From the NCBI GenBank assembly GCA_021234535.1, contig SFZH01000008.1, positions 2,418,001-2,482,000 on the forward strand: DNA of 64,000 bases, read 5' to 3'. This DNA comes from Stichopus chloronotus. Lineage: Eukaryota; Echinodermata; Holothuroidea; Aspidochirotida; Stichopodidae. Position numbers and translations under genes: made by a program. Under the pieces are notes generated by a model, which had not been told where the DNA came from, did no database searches, and saw only the letters and a list, made by a program, of their open reading frames with translations. Shown piece after piece: positions 27,801 to 37,599 of this stretch; the stretch's first letter is position 1; each line of letters begins with the position of its first letter.

Positions 27801-27888
27801 GGGTATCACTGACCGATCCATCCTGTGAGCTATCATCTGGTGATGGTACAACATCATTGCTGGTGTTATTGTTGACTTCTTCTGACAT
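6707..27888 (-). CDS. SAMD11: SAMD11-type SAND + SAM domain protein (spliced, 10 coding exons)
   Basis: Assembled CDS on the minus strand: 27888-27580, 27066-26914, 25765-25598, 13174-13119, 11726-11563, 10971-10757, 9945-9878, 8898-8702, 7425-7289, 6859-6707. All introns are GT-AG, all phases match, and the total is 1620 nt (539 residues plus TAG). Domains: acidic Ser/Pro-rich N-terminus (1-103); SAND domain (about 122-207) with the KDWK core at 173-176 and a CxCxxC end; basic, Ser-rich linker; SAM domain (about 466-532) with WSVDDVAEF and MGLKLGPALKI. In the family, SAND domains bind DNA, and SAMD11/SAMD7-type SAM domains resemble Polycomb SAMs and act in nuclear repression; a nuclear chromatin role is inferred. 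From memory, SAM and SAND sequences both match vertebrate SAMD11 closely. Least certain are the 12.4-kb intron, which could hide a phase-0 exon, and the 5' UTR, which was not found. An alternative N-terminal exon lies at 32498-32806. Confidence 0.85.
7289..7425 (-). CDS. SAMD11: SAMD11-type gene, exon with first half of the SAM domain
   Basis: 137 nt; acceptor CATCGCAG, donor GTACGC at 7288, phase 1 in and phase 0 out. Encodes a short linker, then MSSWSVDDVAEFVRSLKGCE and EYSQ, the first two helices of a Polyhomeotic/SAMD7/SAMD11-class SAM domain. Confidence 0.95.
8591..8606 (+). repeat. G16 homopolymer
   Basis: Sixteen G in an intron of the SAMD11-type gene. Similar runs of 10 or more lie at 17325-17338, 18631-18642, 22804-22818, 38876-38887, 41654-41665, 44578-44592 and 61218-61229. 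All are noncoding. Confidence 0.95.
8702..8898 (-). CDS. SAMD11: SAMD11-type gene, Ser-rich exon before the SAM domain
   Basis: 197 nt; acceptor GTCACCTCAG, donor GTACGT at 8701, phase 2 in and phase 1 out. Encodes YHQTSHSLSIPPGPSS, ISAKRARSLFTPTSKSPS and a Thr/Ser-rich end (SDKSGTPTSLAN). KRAR with flanking Ser resembles a small nuclear localisation signal. From memory, human SAMD11 has a similar SEKRARSES motif. Confidence 0.85.
9459..9485. repeat. Perfect 11-bp inverted repeat
   Basis: ATAGCATACTT / AAGTATGCTAT with a 5-base loop, in an intron of the SAMD11-type gene. Confidence 0.9.
9878..9945 (-). CDS. SAMD11: SAMD11-type gene, small linker exon
   Basis: 68 nt with acceptor CATTTCAG and donor GTAAAG, phase 0 in and phase 2 out. 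Encodes KVPHIALTSFPTNFKSHQPI then KP and two bases of an Arg codon. It is the only candidate I found that bridges the phase 0 donor at 10757 and the phase 2 acceptor at 8898, which supports it strongly despite its size. Confidence 0.75.
10757..10971 (-). CDS. SAMD11: SAMD11-type gene, linker exon with poly-Ser
   Basis: 215 nt, phase 1 in and phase 0 out; acceptor CCTCACAG, donor GTAAAA at 10756. Encodes SLQRSMAADGQQGLPVSP, a run of six Ser (MSSSSSSLT), then a basic segment KPIGKNRKQTAPKHLD and DIKE. Low complexity and probably disordered. Confidence 0.75.
11461..11528. repeat. Hairpin next to a 13-bp tandem repeat, near a 5' splice site
   Basis: Arms TTCGAACAAGGAGGT (11462-11476) and ACCTCCTTGCTTCGAA (11486-11501) pair with one bulged base. 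Next to it CATTAAGACAGTT occurs twice in tandem. The donor of the 11.6-kb exon is at 11562. Confidence 0.8.
11563..11726 (-). CDS. SAMD11: SAMD11-type gene, linker exon
   Basis: 164 nt, phase 2 in and phase 1 out; acceptor GTCACAG before 11726, donor GTAATT at 11562. Encodes HLLDDMSIDNFREYSS, then a basic Ser-rich stretch with KRERSASP, then DIYDQEQRKLFEMA. It is not the frame of the longest open stretch here; phase and splice sites pick it out. No known domain; KRER could be part of a nuclear localisation signal. Confidence 0.75.
13119..13174 (-). CDS. SAMD11: SAMD11-type gene, short linker exon
   Basis: 56 nt between acceptor CAAACAG and donor GTAGGT, phase 0 in and phase 2 out. Encodes TRNLKSEKKGPPSQTAGT plus part of an Arg codon. 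It fits between the SAND exon (phase 0) and the 11.6-kb exon (phase 2). The NLK-E-K...PS pattern resembles the sequence after the SAND region in vertebrate SAMD11, as I recall it. The exon is short, so it rests on phase and splice sites more than on length. Confidence 0.65.
19786..19950 (+). repeat. Degenerate array of AACGTT-containing units
   Basis: AACGTT or close variants (AACGTT, AACTTT, AATGTT, AACGCT) recur at short intervals with AATAA/ATAAC linkers, about 10-13 times in 165 bases. Not a simple microsatellite. Confidence 0.6.
20161..20320 (+). repeat. (CAT)n/(ATC)n trinucleotide microsatellite
   Basis: About 160 bases of imperfect CAT/ATC repeats. The open frames it makes on both strands (Ser/Ile-rich and Asp/Met-rich) are artefacts. 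Confidence 0.9.
25598..25765 (-). CDS. SAMD11: SAMD11-type gene, exon with C-terminal half of the SAND domain
   Basis: 56 codons, phase 0 in and out. Acceptor TTTTTAG before 25765; donor GTAAGT at 25597. Contains TPNEFQSISGRESAKDWKRS and RHRGKSLKTLMARGLL, the KDWK DNA-binding core of SAND domains, then HPLLCECHSCK. The Cys/His cluster resembles the zinc-holding end of GMEB-like SAND domains (inference). From memory, the older short human SAMD11 protein begins within the part equivalent to MARGLLKAHP. Confidence 0.93.
26914..27066 (-). CDS. SAMD11: SAMD11-type gene, exon with N-terminal half of the SAND domain
   Basis: 51 codons, phase 0 at both ends: acceptor TTTTTAG before 27066, donor GTGAGT at 26913. 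Reads LEVECGPNKAHLFVDKLC followed by QGSKGKCIEF. The C-G...A-L-F...G-S-G-K-C-I pattern is the start of a SAND fold. It joins directly to GHLFTPNEF in the next exon. Confidence 0.9.
27466..27495 (+). repeat. 15-bp perfect tandem duplication
   Basis: CTTTACTCAGTGCGA occurs twice in a row in the intron after N-terminal exon copy 1. Confidence 0.95.
27544..27556 (+). promoter_or_regulatory. AGGTCA direct repeat, spacer 1 (DR1), copy 1
   Basis: Perfect AGGTCA A AGGTCA, 23 bases into the intron after the donor of N-terminal exon copy 1. DR1 is a binding site for RXR/HNF4/COUP-TF-type nuclear receptors; function here is inference. Confidence 0.35.
27580..27888 (-). CDS. SAMD11: SAMD11-type gene, N-terminal coding exon (copy 1)
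   Basis: ATG at 27888 in a good context (ACC before ATG), 103 codons ending in RYNVD, then a GTAAGT donor at 27579 (phase 0). The exon extends upstream to an acceptor (CTATTACAG) at 27961, giving an exon of 27580-27960. The 24 codons before the ATG are open and in frame in this copy. Composition is acidic and rich in Ser, Pro and Asp, with no recognised domain. It is followed by a 513-nt intron and the first SAND exon. Confidence 0.75.
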
Positions 27889-29602
27889 GGTGATCGCTTG
27901 GCTCTTCACGGTGCCAGCAACGATCCTGGGCCTACCATCTGCGTCATCAGTGATGGGCTCCTGTAATAGGTAGGAAAAACGTCATACCTTATCTCGAGTG
28001 AAGGCATAATACTATGATGTTTAAAGTATGCTTTCAGAAAGGGTTTGCTTCCTTGCCCTAAGACAAGAACTCTCGAATTCTTGTGTGGCATATGTGTAGT
28101 ATGATGCAATTCATAGTAAAGGTTATATGTGTCTCTGCATGTGTATTTCTCATTGGTTGAGTTAAGGTGATGGATTAAAGAATCGACAAAAAAAAAAAAA
28201 AAAAAAAGGTGCATGATTGAACAAATAAAATTAATCTCACAATAATAATGTCGCATAGTATGAATGAACAAGGTTAATCAAAGTTGGACCTGTGCATTAA
28301 CTCCGTGTTAGCGCATCGTGTGGAGTATACCCTGATCGTGCACTATGCGCCCGTTCATGCATACTTGCCAAGAATCCTCAACACATATTGGCATATTTCA
28401 GTCAGGTGAAAGTGGGTCATCCTACGGATAAACCACGGTAAAATCACCGGCTGATGGATACAATAAAACCGCAGATCACAGTGTTTTGTTGTCTACCATC
28501 TTACACAAAACAATGGCTAATAGCAATAGCAAATTAAGTTCGATTTAAAGTTCGTAACCCTAAACCTGTGGCCTAGCATAAACAGGGCTACTGAATATAT
28601 AAGTATACGTGATTATAAATCGTAAATCAATATATATACGTAACAACAACACAGTGATAATGTAAGTGGTGACTCGAATTAGCATTTCTTCTTTGTCGAT
28701 TTTGCGGAGAAGTCCAAAAACAACTCCTTATGTCATAAAATTGTATTGAGGACTGAGATTGGAATCCATCGCCATCTTCTAGGGGTTCCATACAACTATT
28801 CTTTCAACTATTGTCTGGGACACAGAATTCCAAGGCGGAAACAATGTATTTATTGATATGCTGAGAAAATTGAACAGAGAAGGCCTTGACATGAGTTATA
28901 CCAAACCAGCCATAGAGTGACAGCTACGTTTGACAGTAACGTTTGGCCATGTATAGTCCTTCTTCTCTGTTGAACTTTGCACAGTTTCGAAATTTTGCAT
29001 AAATCTTTCACAGTCACACCGAAGAGTCGATCTGTACACATTAAGTTAAATAACGTATAGGTCTAAGCCCCATAACGTTATGCAAGGTTGTTCAACGAAA
29101 TTACCGTTAATAACTTCTGCTGTTAATGTTAGGGCTGAGAGTGAGACATCAAACATGTCCAAGCTTTACTCAAAATGTACATTCAATGAAACTGTAACTG
29201 TCTTTATCCAATATCAGTCTAATCAATAGGCAAATTTCAACATGATGTGAAACAATTGCTGGATGCGGAAAACAGCAAGCGCGCTGTACACAACGAGTAA
29301 ACGTACACTGAACCATAGATGCGCTCACTAGCCAGTACACAATCTACGGCAGACTGCAAACTGCATATGCCATATTGTTGCTATATGCTATTGCTATTTA
29401 TTTTGTTTAAGAAGTATTACTTTGTACATCACGCACGAACATTTTTGACATGTTGTGAATCCTGTTTACATTTTTTCTGGGTTCTTTTTCAATAAAATAT
29501 GGTTATAATTTGCGGATATTTTCGATAAAATGCGGTAAACTTTGAATCAAATTTTCTTTTGTTCTCGTCTTTTTATCAAAATCTGCTTCTGTATGTATGA
29601 GC

Positions 29603-29652
29603 AAGGTTAATCAACTTTGAACTTTAACCTTGTTTATACATTGATTAACCTT
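29603..29652. repeat. 12-bp inverted repeat, 26-base loop
   Basis: AAGGTTAATCAA (29603-29614) and TTGATTAACCTT (29641-29652). A related direct copy, AACAAGGTTAATCAA, lies near 28266. Could be a remnant of a small mobile element. Confidence 0.75.
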
Positions 29653-31846
29653 TAATTAATACACGATCCAGCATTGATTAATACAGTTAAGTCGTAATTT
29701 CATATCTGCAAACAGAAGAAAATCCCCAGGCACCGTATAACCCTTCCCTCCCCACCCACAGTTAATCTCTTTGCTTGCGTTTCCGGCCTTAACAATAACA
29801 ACGGATACGTACACACACGGCGCGATCAGAGAGCCTTTGTGTCACAGTTAAGAGCCCCATCATCGTTAAGACCCCCACTCCAGTTTTACTTTGTTTTTAT
29901 ATTTGTCTTGCTTGTGTTCGTTGATTGTTTTTTTTTCTTTTTAGGAAAAGTTTAGTGTTTGCTGCCTTTGCTGACAACATGGAAGTAACTAACCACTCGA
30001 CTCCATATCTAGATGGCAGACTCACCATTTCCAGATGACTGGAAAGAGTACTTCCCAGGCCTTTTAAGGACACAAATTGTGGGCGTACGGAATAAAATAG
30101 GGAAAATAACACAGTACTACTTACAGTAAACTGACTTCATATAAGCCAAAATATGCCGAATATGCAGTGGTAATGTTCTGTTGCTATGAACATAATCATC
30201 CCACCCAACCCTATTTTGCACCTTAACCCTCTGCAAATTGACGCATATTACTGGTTCCCACGGGTGAGTCTGAACTGTCGCAATTCTCAGACAACCTTGG
30301 ATAAAACTGTTGGTACACTTTGCCATACTTTGTCATTAAAATCCGAAATCTTAGTTCGGAGGATAACATGAAACCCGGGCCCCCTTTATATTGCGCTTAA
30401 TAAGTGAATGTATCCTATGCAAAGTAATACTGTAGCCAACAATGAAAGGGGTGCGGGGTGTCCGAACGAGTTTTGTTTAAGATTGTAGCAATATTATAAA
30501 ATCATTAAATAGAAAATATCAGAAATATGTTCAAAGGGATTGGAGATTCTGCCCTGGCTTTATGTTGTCTGCTAATATGAAGGATTACTGCACAGAACAA
30601 GTACGTTGAGTTGAGTCTCTCTCTCAGAGTTACCTTTCCTCCTTGAGGCCAACTAGAGTTCCAGTTTTGGACACAGAATGGCCTCACTCATAAAAGCCAG
30701 CCTTTACATATGCAAATCATGCACACAATTTGCGAGGATCGGTGCATGTAGTACAGAAACGGGGAATTCTATAGGCTCGAGAACAATCATGTATGGAACA
30801 ATGAACCCTTAGCATTGTTTAAGTTTACAACAAAAACAAAAGCGGTTTAACGTGGTGACACGTTTTTCTTCCGATACCGCGCCTGTTCAGCCCTCTTTCT
30901 CGACTTCGAGTATAAGGTTCAGTAACTGGTGCTAGATTTTTCTACACTTGGCATGTAACATTTTAGCTATGTTACGCCGAACGTCCCGTTCTGTAAATAA
31001 GAAAGCGATTACGGATTTTCTCACAAAGTATTACCAGAGTTGGCTCTGCACCTTTGATCCAGAGGGCAATGCATATATCTCAAAATCCTTGACTACCAGG
31101 AACTATTTTTCTTGTCGGAAATGTTGTGGGTAAAACCATCAGTGTGATAAAATCTCTCGTAACTGTTCCATATTGACATGAAATTACTTAAAGGGGCTTT
31201 TATAAGACGAACGTTTTGGTTAAAGTTATCGCATATATTACAATATGGAAAAAGCTTAAAATGGAGTTGAGATCGCGAACAGCAGCAAACTTAGAGCCTC
31301 TTGTATTTTCAGTCTATAAAGAGCCTAATAAAGCTAACATGACTGGGGCCAACGTGACTTAATTTATGTCATTGTGTCTTTGTTCTGCCACTGTGCAAAC
31401 TTGATGCCGCCACCTGTGGCCATATCGTTTCATCAGCATTGCAAGTGTATGTCTATATGACCCTGCCCTGTGTAACCAGATGTAACACGCTTCCGTCAGC
31501 AGTTCGAAAGTCTCTCCGCTTATTATGATACTACAAATTTCGCCTTGGAAAGATCAGTTCAGTGTCACCATGACACAGTTCCTTTAAAAACACTAAAGAT
31601 AACCAAGCTAACATAATGTATCTATACTTGCAGAGCGTGTCAGCTCTTACAAATTCCGCTACACGGTCGCTTATGCAAATTTCCACACCCCTCGTATATT
31701 TTGCATCTCAAAGATGGCGCACACATTATAAAACTGAACCGTATGAAATACTACTCAGCAAACACCACCATGTAGATTGTGTTTGGTGATCGAGGAAAGC
31801 TTCGTAGCTCACTATTCGTCAGCTGCGCACATTAGTTTATTGCAGG

Positions 31847-31972
31847 TAGGAAACTTTGAACGAGGATTCAACCAGGAGACGACGTAACGATATTATTCGC
31901 CTACACGACGGAAGCCTCAATTGTAACCGGCTAAGACTTATACAGTTTCAAGTAAATAGGATTATATATATC
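31847..31972. repeat. Duplicated upstream element, copy A
   Basis: Its first 24 bases (31847-31870) are identical to 35844-35867, followed by about 100 bases of patchy similarity. It lies about 3.9 kb upstream (in gene direction) of N-terminal exon copy 1. Confidence 0.65.
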
Positions 31973-32021
31973 CAAAACAGTTCAACAGATAACTTTAATC
32001 AAATAAATCAATATACACAAG

Positions 32022-32022
<1 letters not shown>

Positions 32023-32080
<58 letters not shown>
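32023..32080. repeat. (TA)n microsatellite
   Basis: About 54 bases of uninterrupted TA in the intron between the two N-terminal exon copies. Confidence 0.97.
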
Positions 32081-32083
<3 letters not shown>

Positions 32084-32461
32084 AGTCAAATTTATAATTT
32101 GTGTAATTAAAATACTTTTTTTGGAAGTTTGTACGTTTTGAACAAAAGCAAAACGACAAGATCAAACTGAGGGACAGTCGCCTATCTTTCCTGCAATATT
32201 GTAATAAAACACTCCTAATAAACAAACTTTGTAACCCTTCTTAGCATTCGGGTTAGGGGCCCAGAAAATATTAGCCTCGAATACAAAGCAACAAAACTGC
32301 CACCGATCAACTCAATGAAATTACGATCATATTTGGGCATTTTTTGTTTGTGTTTACTTTTATTTTCTGATTCACTAATCGGCTATAAATGTTTATCCAA
32401 AATCAATATTTTCAACAAAATGATCACAATCATCACGTCCGTCTATTGTCGTGCCGTTGCA

Positions 32462-32474
32462 AGGTCAAAGGTCA
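32462..32474 (+). promoter_or_regulatory. AGGTCA direct repeat, spacer 1 (DR1), copy 2
   Basis: Same perfect DR1 at the same place beside the donor of exon copy 2. It sits at the edge of the duplicated block. Confidence 0.35.
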
Positions 32475-32497
32475 ATGGAAGTATGTTTTTAACTTAC

Positions 32498-32806
32498 ATC
32501 TACGTTGTACCGTCCCGTGAATGAAGTCATGTGCGGAGAGTAGTCGCCGTAGTCGTCATCTCGGTCTTTACCTACGTCACCGTTAGCTACCACTGGTGAC
32601 GTCACATCCCTCTCCCTCTCTCCGCGCATGGTCCTCTTTTCCATAGGAGGAGGAGACCTGGGATCTTGTTTGGCCCGCTTGCCGAGAAGGACACGACAGT
32701 GATTGGTCAATAGGGGAGGGGTGTCGCTGACTGACCCGTCCTGTGAGCTACCATCGGGAGATGGTACCCCACCATTGCTGGTCTTTTTTATTACTTCTTC
32801 TGACAT
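32498..32806 (-). CDS. SAMD11: Duplicate N-terminal coding exon of the SAMD11-type gene (copy 2, upstream)
   Basis: Begins at ATG 32806 (MSEEVIKK...) and runs 103 codons to a GTAAGT donor at 32497, phase 0. It is the same length as copy 1 and about 78% identical to it in protein (80 of 103 by eye). A matching acceptor lies 65 nt before the ATG (exon start 32871). The leader differs from copy 1 by 7 nt, so the frame from the acceptor does not run into the ATG frame; the ATG is therefore probably the true start. It can splice in frame to the first SAND exon, replacing copy 1, or to copy 1 itself. It lies 5' of copy 1 in the direction of transcription. It could be an alternative first coding exon or a copy no longer used, but there are no stops or indels after the ATG. 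Confidence 0.7.
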
Positions 32807-32992
32807 GGTGATCGTTTGGTTCCTCGTGATACCGACAAGGATATTATATCGTCTGCGCTACCAATAGGTTCCTGTAATAAGCAGGTAAAACGTCATAGCT
32901 GAGTTCGGGAGCAAATATAAAGCCATGTGCTGTTAGGATTGATTCTCAAATATGGTTTCTTCTTTCCTCGAAAACAACAGACTTTTATGTCA

Positions 32993-33210
32993 ATGAATGA
33001 ATGAGTGAATGGATGAATGAAGGAATGAATGAATGGATAAATGAACAACTAAATGGGTGGATGAATGAATGACTGGATGGGTGAATGGAAGTGAATAATT
33101 AAAACGTGTGAATGAACGTATGAATGAATGGAACGACTGGATAACTTGATTAACGAATGAATGAACGGATGAACGTATCAACGAACGATAAAGAACAAAT
33201 GAATTAATAA
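32993..33210 (+). repeat. Imperfect (GAAT)n / (GGAT)n tetranucleotide repeat
   Basis: About 220 bases of ATGAATGA, GGATGAAT and variants, just upstream of exon copy 2. Confidence 0.93.
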
Positions 33211-34191
33211 AATACTCAACCACCCAAACAAACAATCAATTGACAATTAATAAACAGGTTTACATGAAGAATACTTTGGAAGTCTTTACCATATAGTCAT
33301 AATTTCTTAACTTGCAAGTAAGTTAATATAAAGTCAAGTGGGAGAGTGACTTGCCATCTTTTTTAATGTCTTTTTTACCCATTACCATGATGTAAATTTA
33401 TGGCCCATTAGAGGAGGAATGTATAGAAATGGTATGCTAGGTCTTTTGCTCATAATTACCATATCCTCCGCAAGGAGATATCAATGTAGGTAACTATTAT
33501 TATGTTCCAAACATTTCTTTGGGAATCAAACCTGAATCCATCTCGTTATAAGGCAAAGAAAATATTCCAATCACAGCAGTCCCATTCAAAAAAATAAAAT
33601 CAACGAACGACCGTTATGTTTCTCGCACTTTAAACAATATGGCAAAGTGCCACAGTTAGATGGCTGCGGGAGGCACCGGGCTCAGAAAAAAAGGTTACAA
33701 GAAAACCACATCACTTTCTAGAGGGGGTTGGGTCATGTTTTCAACTGCGATCAAAACTGGTCTATGACTTAATGTATAGTACATAGTGTGAGGGACCCTC
33801 GAGGACAAGCTTAGTGAGTACGTCAGTTGATGGTACCTCATGGTATCAACTTAAATTGATGAGTGATTCATAAGTAAAAACGTACAGCCTACCGAGGACG
33901 GGACGGTATTACCATGGTAACTAGATGCACAAGCTTACCGGCAGTTTGTCACGAATATACACAGGAAGTGTCTCATAATGCGTGCAAAGAAATTAGACGG
34001 CGGTTCACCAGTTGATCGCCGGAAACTCATCCCGCTGTAACCGGTAGATATAAACAGTCCAAACATCCAAACTCTCTCTTAAACCATTACGTCTGTACAT
34101 GGCATAAACTACGTATGGAGGTCCATTGCATGACCTTAATGACACTGAATTTATTCAGCATTTTAAGCTTTCTCTATAAGCGTTCACTGGA

Positions 34192-34227
34192 CCCCCCCCC
34201 CCCCCATGCACACACACACACACACAC
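34192..34227 (+). repeat. C14 run followed by (CA)n
   Basis: Fourteen C then ATG and nine to ten CA units, then a T run. Confidence 0.95.
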
Positions 34228-35843
34228 TTTTTTTAAGTTTGAGTTTTGTATTTAAAGATTATTGATCTGTATTTACAGATTATTAATCTGTTATGATAGA
34301 TTGAAAACATTAACATACATGGCACTGATAGGCTTTCATAGATATTACTGTATTTACTGCTAAGTCACTTAATGAAGTGCCCTTCACCTTTTCATTCTTG
34401 GTTACAAGTGTTGCATTACAAGTGTTGCACTATGAACCCAATGTAAGGTAGGGTCCAAGCGTCAGAAAACACCTTTTTTCTTCTTCTGAGACTGCAGTAC
34501 TGTCAGTACATACATCTTAGTTAATACAATACGTTCGTTACTATGCTCCGTGGTAATATGAATCACGTTTATCCATTTTATGTAAGTTATCGGGTATAAC
34601 TATATGAGGACTAATCAGAGAGGGTCTACATTTGACAGTTCAACGAGTTTACATACAGTTCACGTGGTGTCGCAGGCCTACACATCAATCCCGTTTGAGT
34701 TTCCAGCAAAAAGGCAATATTTTGTCATTAAGTTCTCTTTCTTGTTAATAGATACTGGATCCAGAAGTCTTCTATTTTCTTTGTTCTCCATCACGGTTGT
34801 GACTACTGTGGGTGGGTCTATAGACTAGTAATTCACAATAGCCCGCCCGGCGCTCACTCACAAAATTTAGTAAATATTGCAGGAAAAACAGTCGTTTTGA
34901 GTTAACATTAGGAAATTGTACTTTCCCATAACAGTAATTACAAGACGCAGAGCCCCGGGGGCACCGTTTCCTGGGCCCTAGCCGGGGTGTTGTCTCTGGA
35001 AACCACCAGGGACCATGGGACGAGCCTCTGGATTCCACCAGGTGGTTGATTCCTTTGCTTGGAACCCAACACTAAATTTGTCTAGCTACCGTACTGTACA
35101 GCTCTGGTCGTCATTAAACACATGAATGACAATACGAAGCTTTGAAATAACAAAGGCTTGCCAATTATTGAGACCAATTATACAAAATTTCAAAAACTTA
35201 AAAAAATTAGTGCAACCATGCATAGAAGTACTACCCTGTACTTCCATGGTCCACCTATTATAATATGAAAAAATGATAACAATAAGCAAAATATCTGGAA
35301 ACCAATTTCGAACATGAGTGGTTTCAAAAGCATACTATAAGTATGTAAACGTATGTAAAAGACGCAAATACACACAGGAGTTAAAATAAAATCAGAAAAA
35401 GGAGGTATCTTAAATAGGTAGTTTACTCAAAATTAAAAGTAAGGCAGTCTCCTCTCAATAACTTTGTACAAATGTCACTAGTTTAATGACATTCTTTGCA
35501 AGTAGCAAAAACAAATCGGTGTGTATGTACCGCTTTGCTCTTATGATATTATATTATTCACTGTTCACGAGTACGTGAAAATATAACCGTAGGCTAGTAA
35601 CCTTTTAAGAGAATGATCAAGAAGACGCTGACGTCATATGGCATTTAATAAGACGACCAATCACATTTAAGCATCCCAAGGTAATCTGATCTGTGTGTAA
35701 ACCCCCATCTCTAAAATGAGGGCACGTACATCACAAAATTGTGCAATGGCGTAACAAATGTACGACTACTCATTGCAAGCTCTGTTTGGCTTTTTGGTGT
35801 ACTTTACGAGGCCGATCACCGACTTAGCTTTTTTCGGCTGGTA

Positions 35844-35955
35844 TAGGAAACTTTGAACGAGGATTCACCGACGAGACTGTGTTACGACATAACGATGCTT
35901 ACTAACTCTATATACGGAGACTTGTTTGAACCCGACTACGCGTAACAGTTGCAGG
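35844..35955. repeat. Duplicated upstream element, copy B
   Basis: Partner of 31847-31972, same orientation. It lies about 3 kb upstream of N-terminal exon copy 2, so each copy of the exon has one copy of this element 5' of it. Confidence 0.65.
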
Positions 35956-37599
35956 TAAAAACAATATGATACATTCCCTGTGATCAGGACAAGTATCAGC
36001 AGACAGATATTTGCGACTTTATACCTACAACATTGTTGTTGAAGTGGGTTTCACTGACTTTAAGTGATCGCGCGTCTCTTCGGTTTTGAGGAGAGAGCTT
36101 ATACTCTGTCACAATAGTATTATCTTTGAATCGAAGTGCGCGTCTTCTGTAGAAACGACTCACGCTTAATCCTAATGCCTGTGTGTTTTGCCCCTCTGTG
36201 CATGGGCAGTAACACTCGCGACACCTCATGAAACGGCCTTATCGACACAGATATTTGATCTCAATATTACCAAAAAACGTGAAATCGCACACAACCAGAG
36301 AGCTAAGATCAACAATTTAATGGTGCACTTTCTAGGTCCAGTACAGCTCAGTGCGTTGTCGAGAGGGGCAGAGTTCACTGGCAAGCACAGTGGCGACGTG
36401 ACTGCCACAAGGGGGTTTTTTTTGGGGGGGGAGGCGCCGAAAGAAGTACATAGCCCGGTGTGTTAAATAGGTTTAAGTGGTTTGGGAAGGGGAACAATTG
36501 TGCGCCAGTTTACTGTAGTGATAGAGAATCACCAGTTTGCCCCTAATGCCTCCACTGTGGGGGTGGCGTGAAGTATGATCTTCCAAATAGCATGACGCCG
36601 TCGGCGTTAAGGAAGTATGTCAGCAAAAAATACATATTGGGCTTTCTGTTTATTTTTGCTTGCAGCTTGCAGTTATGGGCTAAAAATGTCATTCACAGCT
36701 AACGACAACACTTCTGTGACGGGAAGAAAAAGTGCCATAGTACTGCCATGTACTTATTGCAAAACATCTACCATTATATCTAAATGATACTATACACCAA
36801 CCTAACCTCATACAACGACTTTTCTTAACACGATTCACAGCTTGTTTACTGACATATTGCAGACTGACTTAAGAGTAGACAACATTTTTTTTTTTTTTAT
36901 TGCATGTCCACAGTCCACACACAGAGATTCATACCAACGCTCTTCAAGGAAATAATCTAGAAATTCATAGGCCTATCTCTATTGAGAGAAAAACTGGGAA
37001 ACTGAACATGCGAAGATTGGCAATTGAACTATCTTACTCTACGTGATGTCACAGAACCTTTTAAGTGACGTAGCATTCCACACTTGTCGGTACGTAGATC
37101 ATGTCAGGAGGTGGCTATTCATATTGAGCATGCGCACTTGAGAGTTTCAAAAAAGTAGAAAAGCGTAAAATGTCTCGAAAATTAAAGAAAAAAGAAAGGG
37201 CCTCAGACGAGCCTTGTACATACTAGCAAAACTTGACACCGTCGAAAACTTAGGTTACAGAAACAGAATGCTTTCACACCGCTTACGGACCTCCTTACAA
37301 ATTCTTTAGAAACTAGCTCTTAATATTGCATTTGATAAGACAACAGTCGTAGAGTGTCGAAATTATGACACATTATATAAATATGTGGCATTGGTACGGT
37401 AACCAGATGCTATAATGCAGTTCAGTATACACCAAACGACGAGACTCGGCGAACGCGGCCTACAATCATGCTGTTTCTTCGTAGCTGCACACTTAGTATA
37501 CTGTACGGACCAATTCCGTAAACTTAATGACAGACAGTAACTTTTAAACAAACTTAGGATAGTTTAAAATACATCATACAAATGTATGTGTGAGCCTAC

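Larger units (their letters stand above)
27541..27990 (-). repeat. Segmental duplication, copy 1 (contains N-terminal exon)
   Basis: Matches 32459-32900 at roughly 80% DNA identity by eye. It includes the intronic AGGTCA pair, the donor, the exon and the acceptor. Copy 2 is in the same orientation, about 4.9 kb away. Confidence 0.85.
32459..32900 (-). repeat. Segmental duplication, copy 2 (contains duplicate N-terminal exon)
   Basis: Partner of 27541-27990. Homology starts at the AGGTCA pair (32462-32474) and continues past the acceptor at 32872 into the upstream intron (a shared AAAACGTCATA motif). Confidence 0.85.

Noticed and set aside
32990..33235. Ser/His/Phe-rich frame on the minus strand
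   Set aside because: Made by the GAAT-type tetranucleotide repeat.
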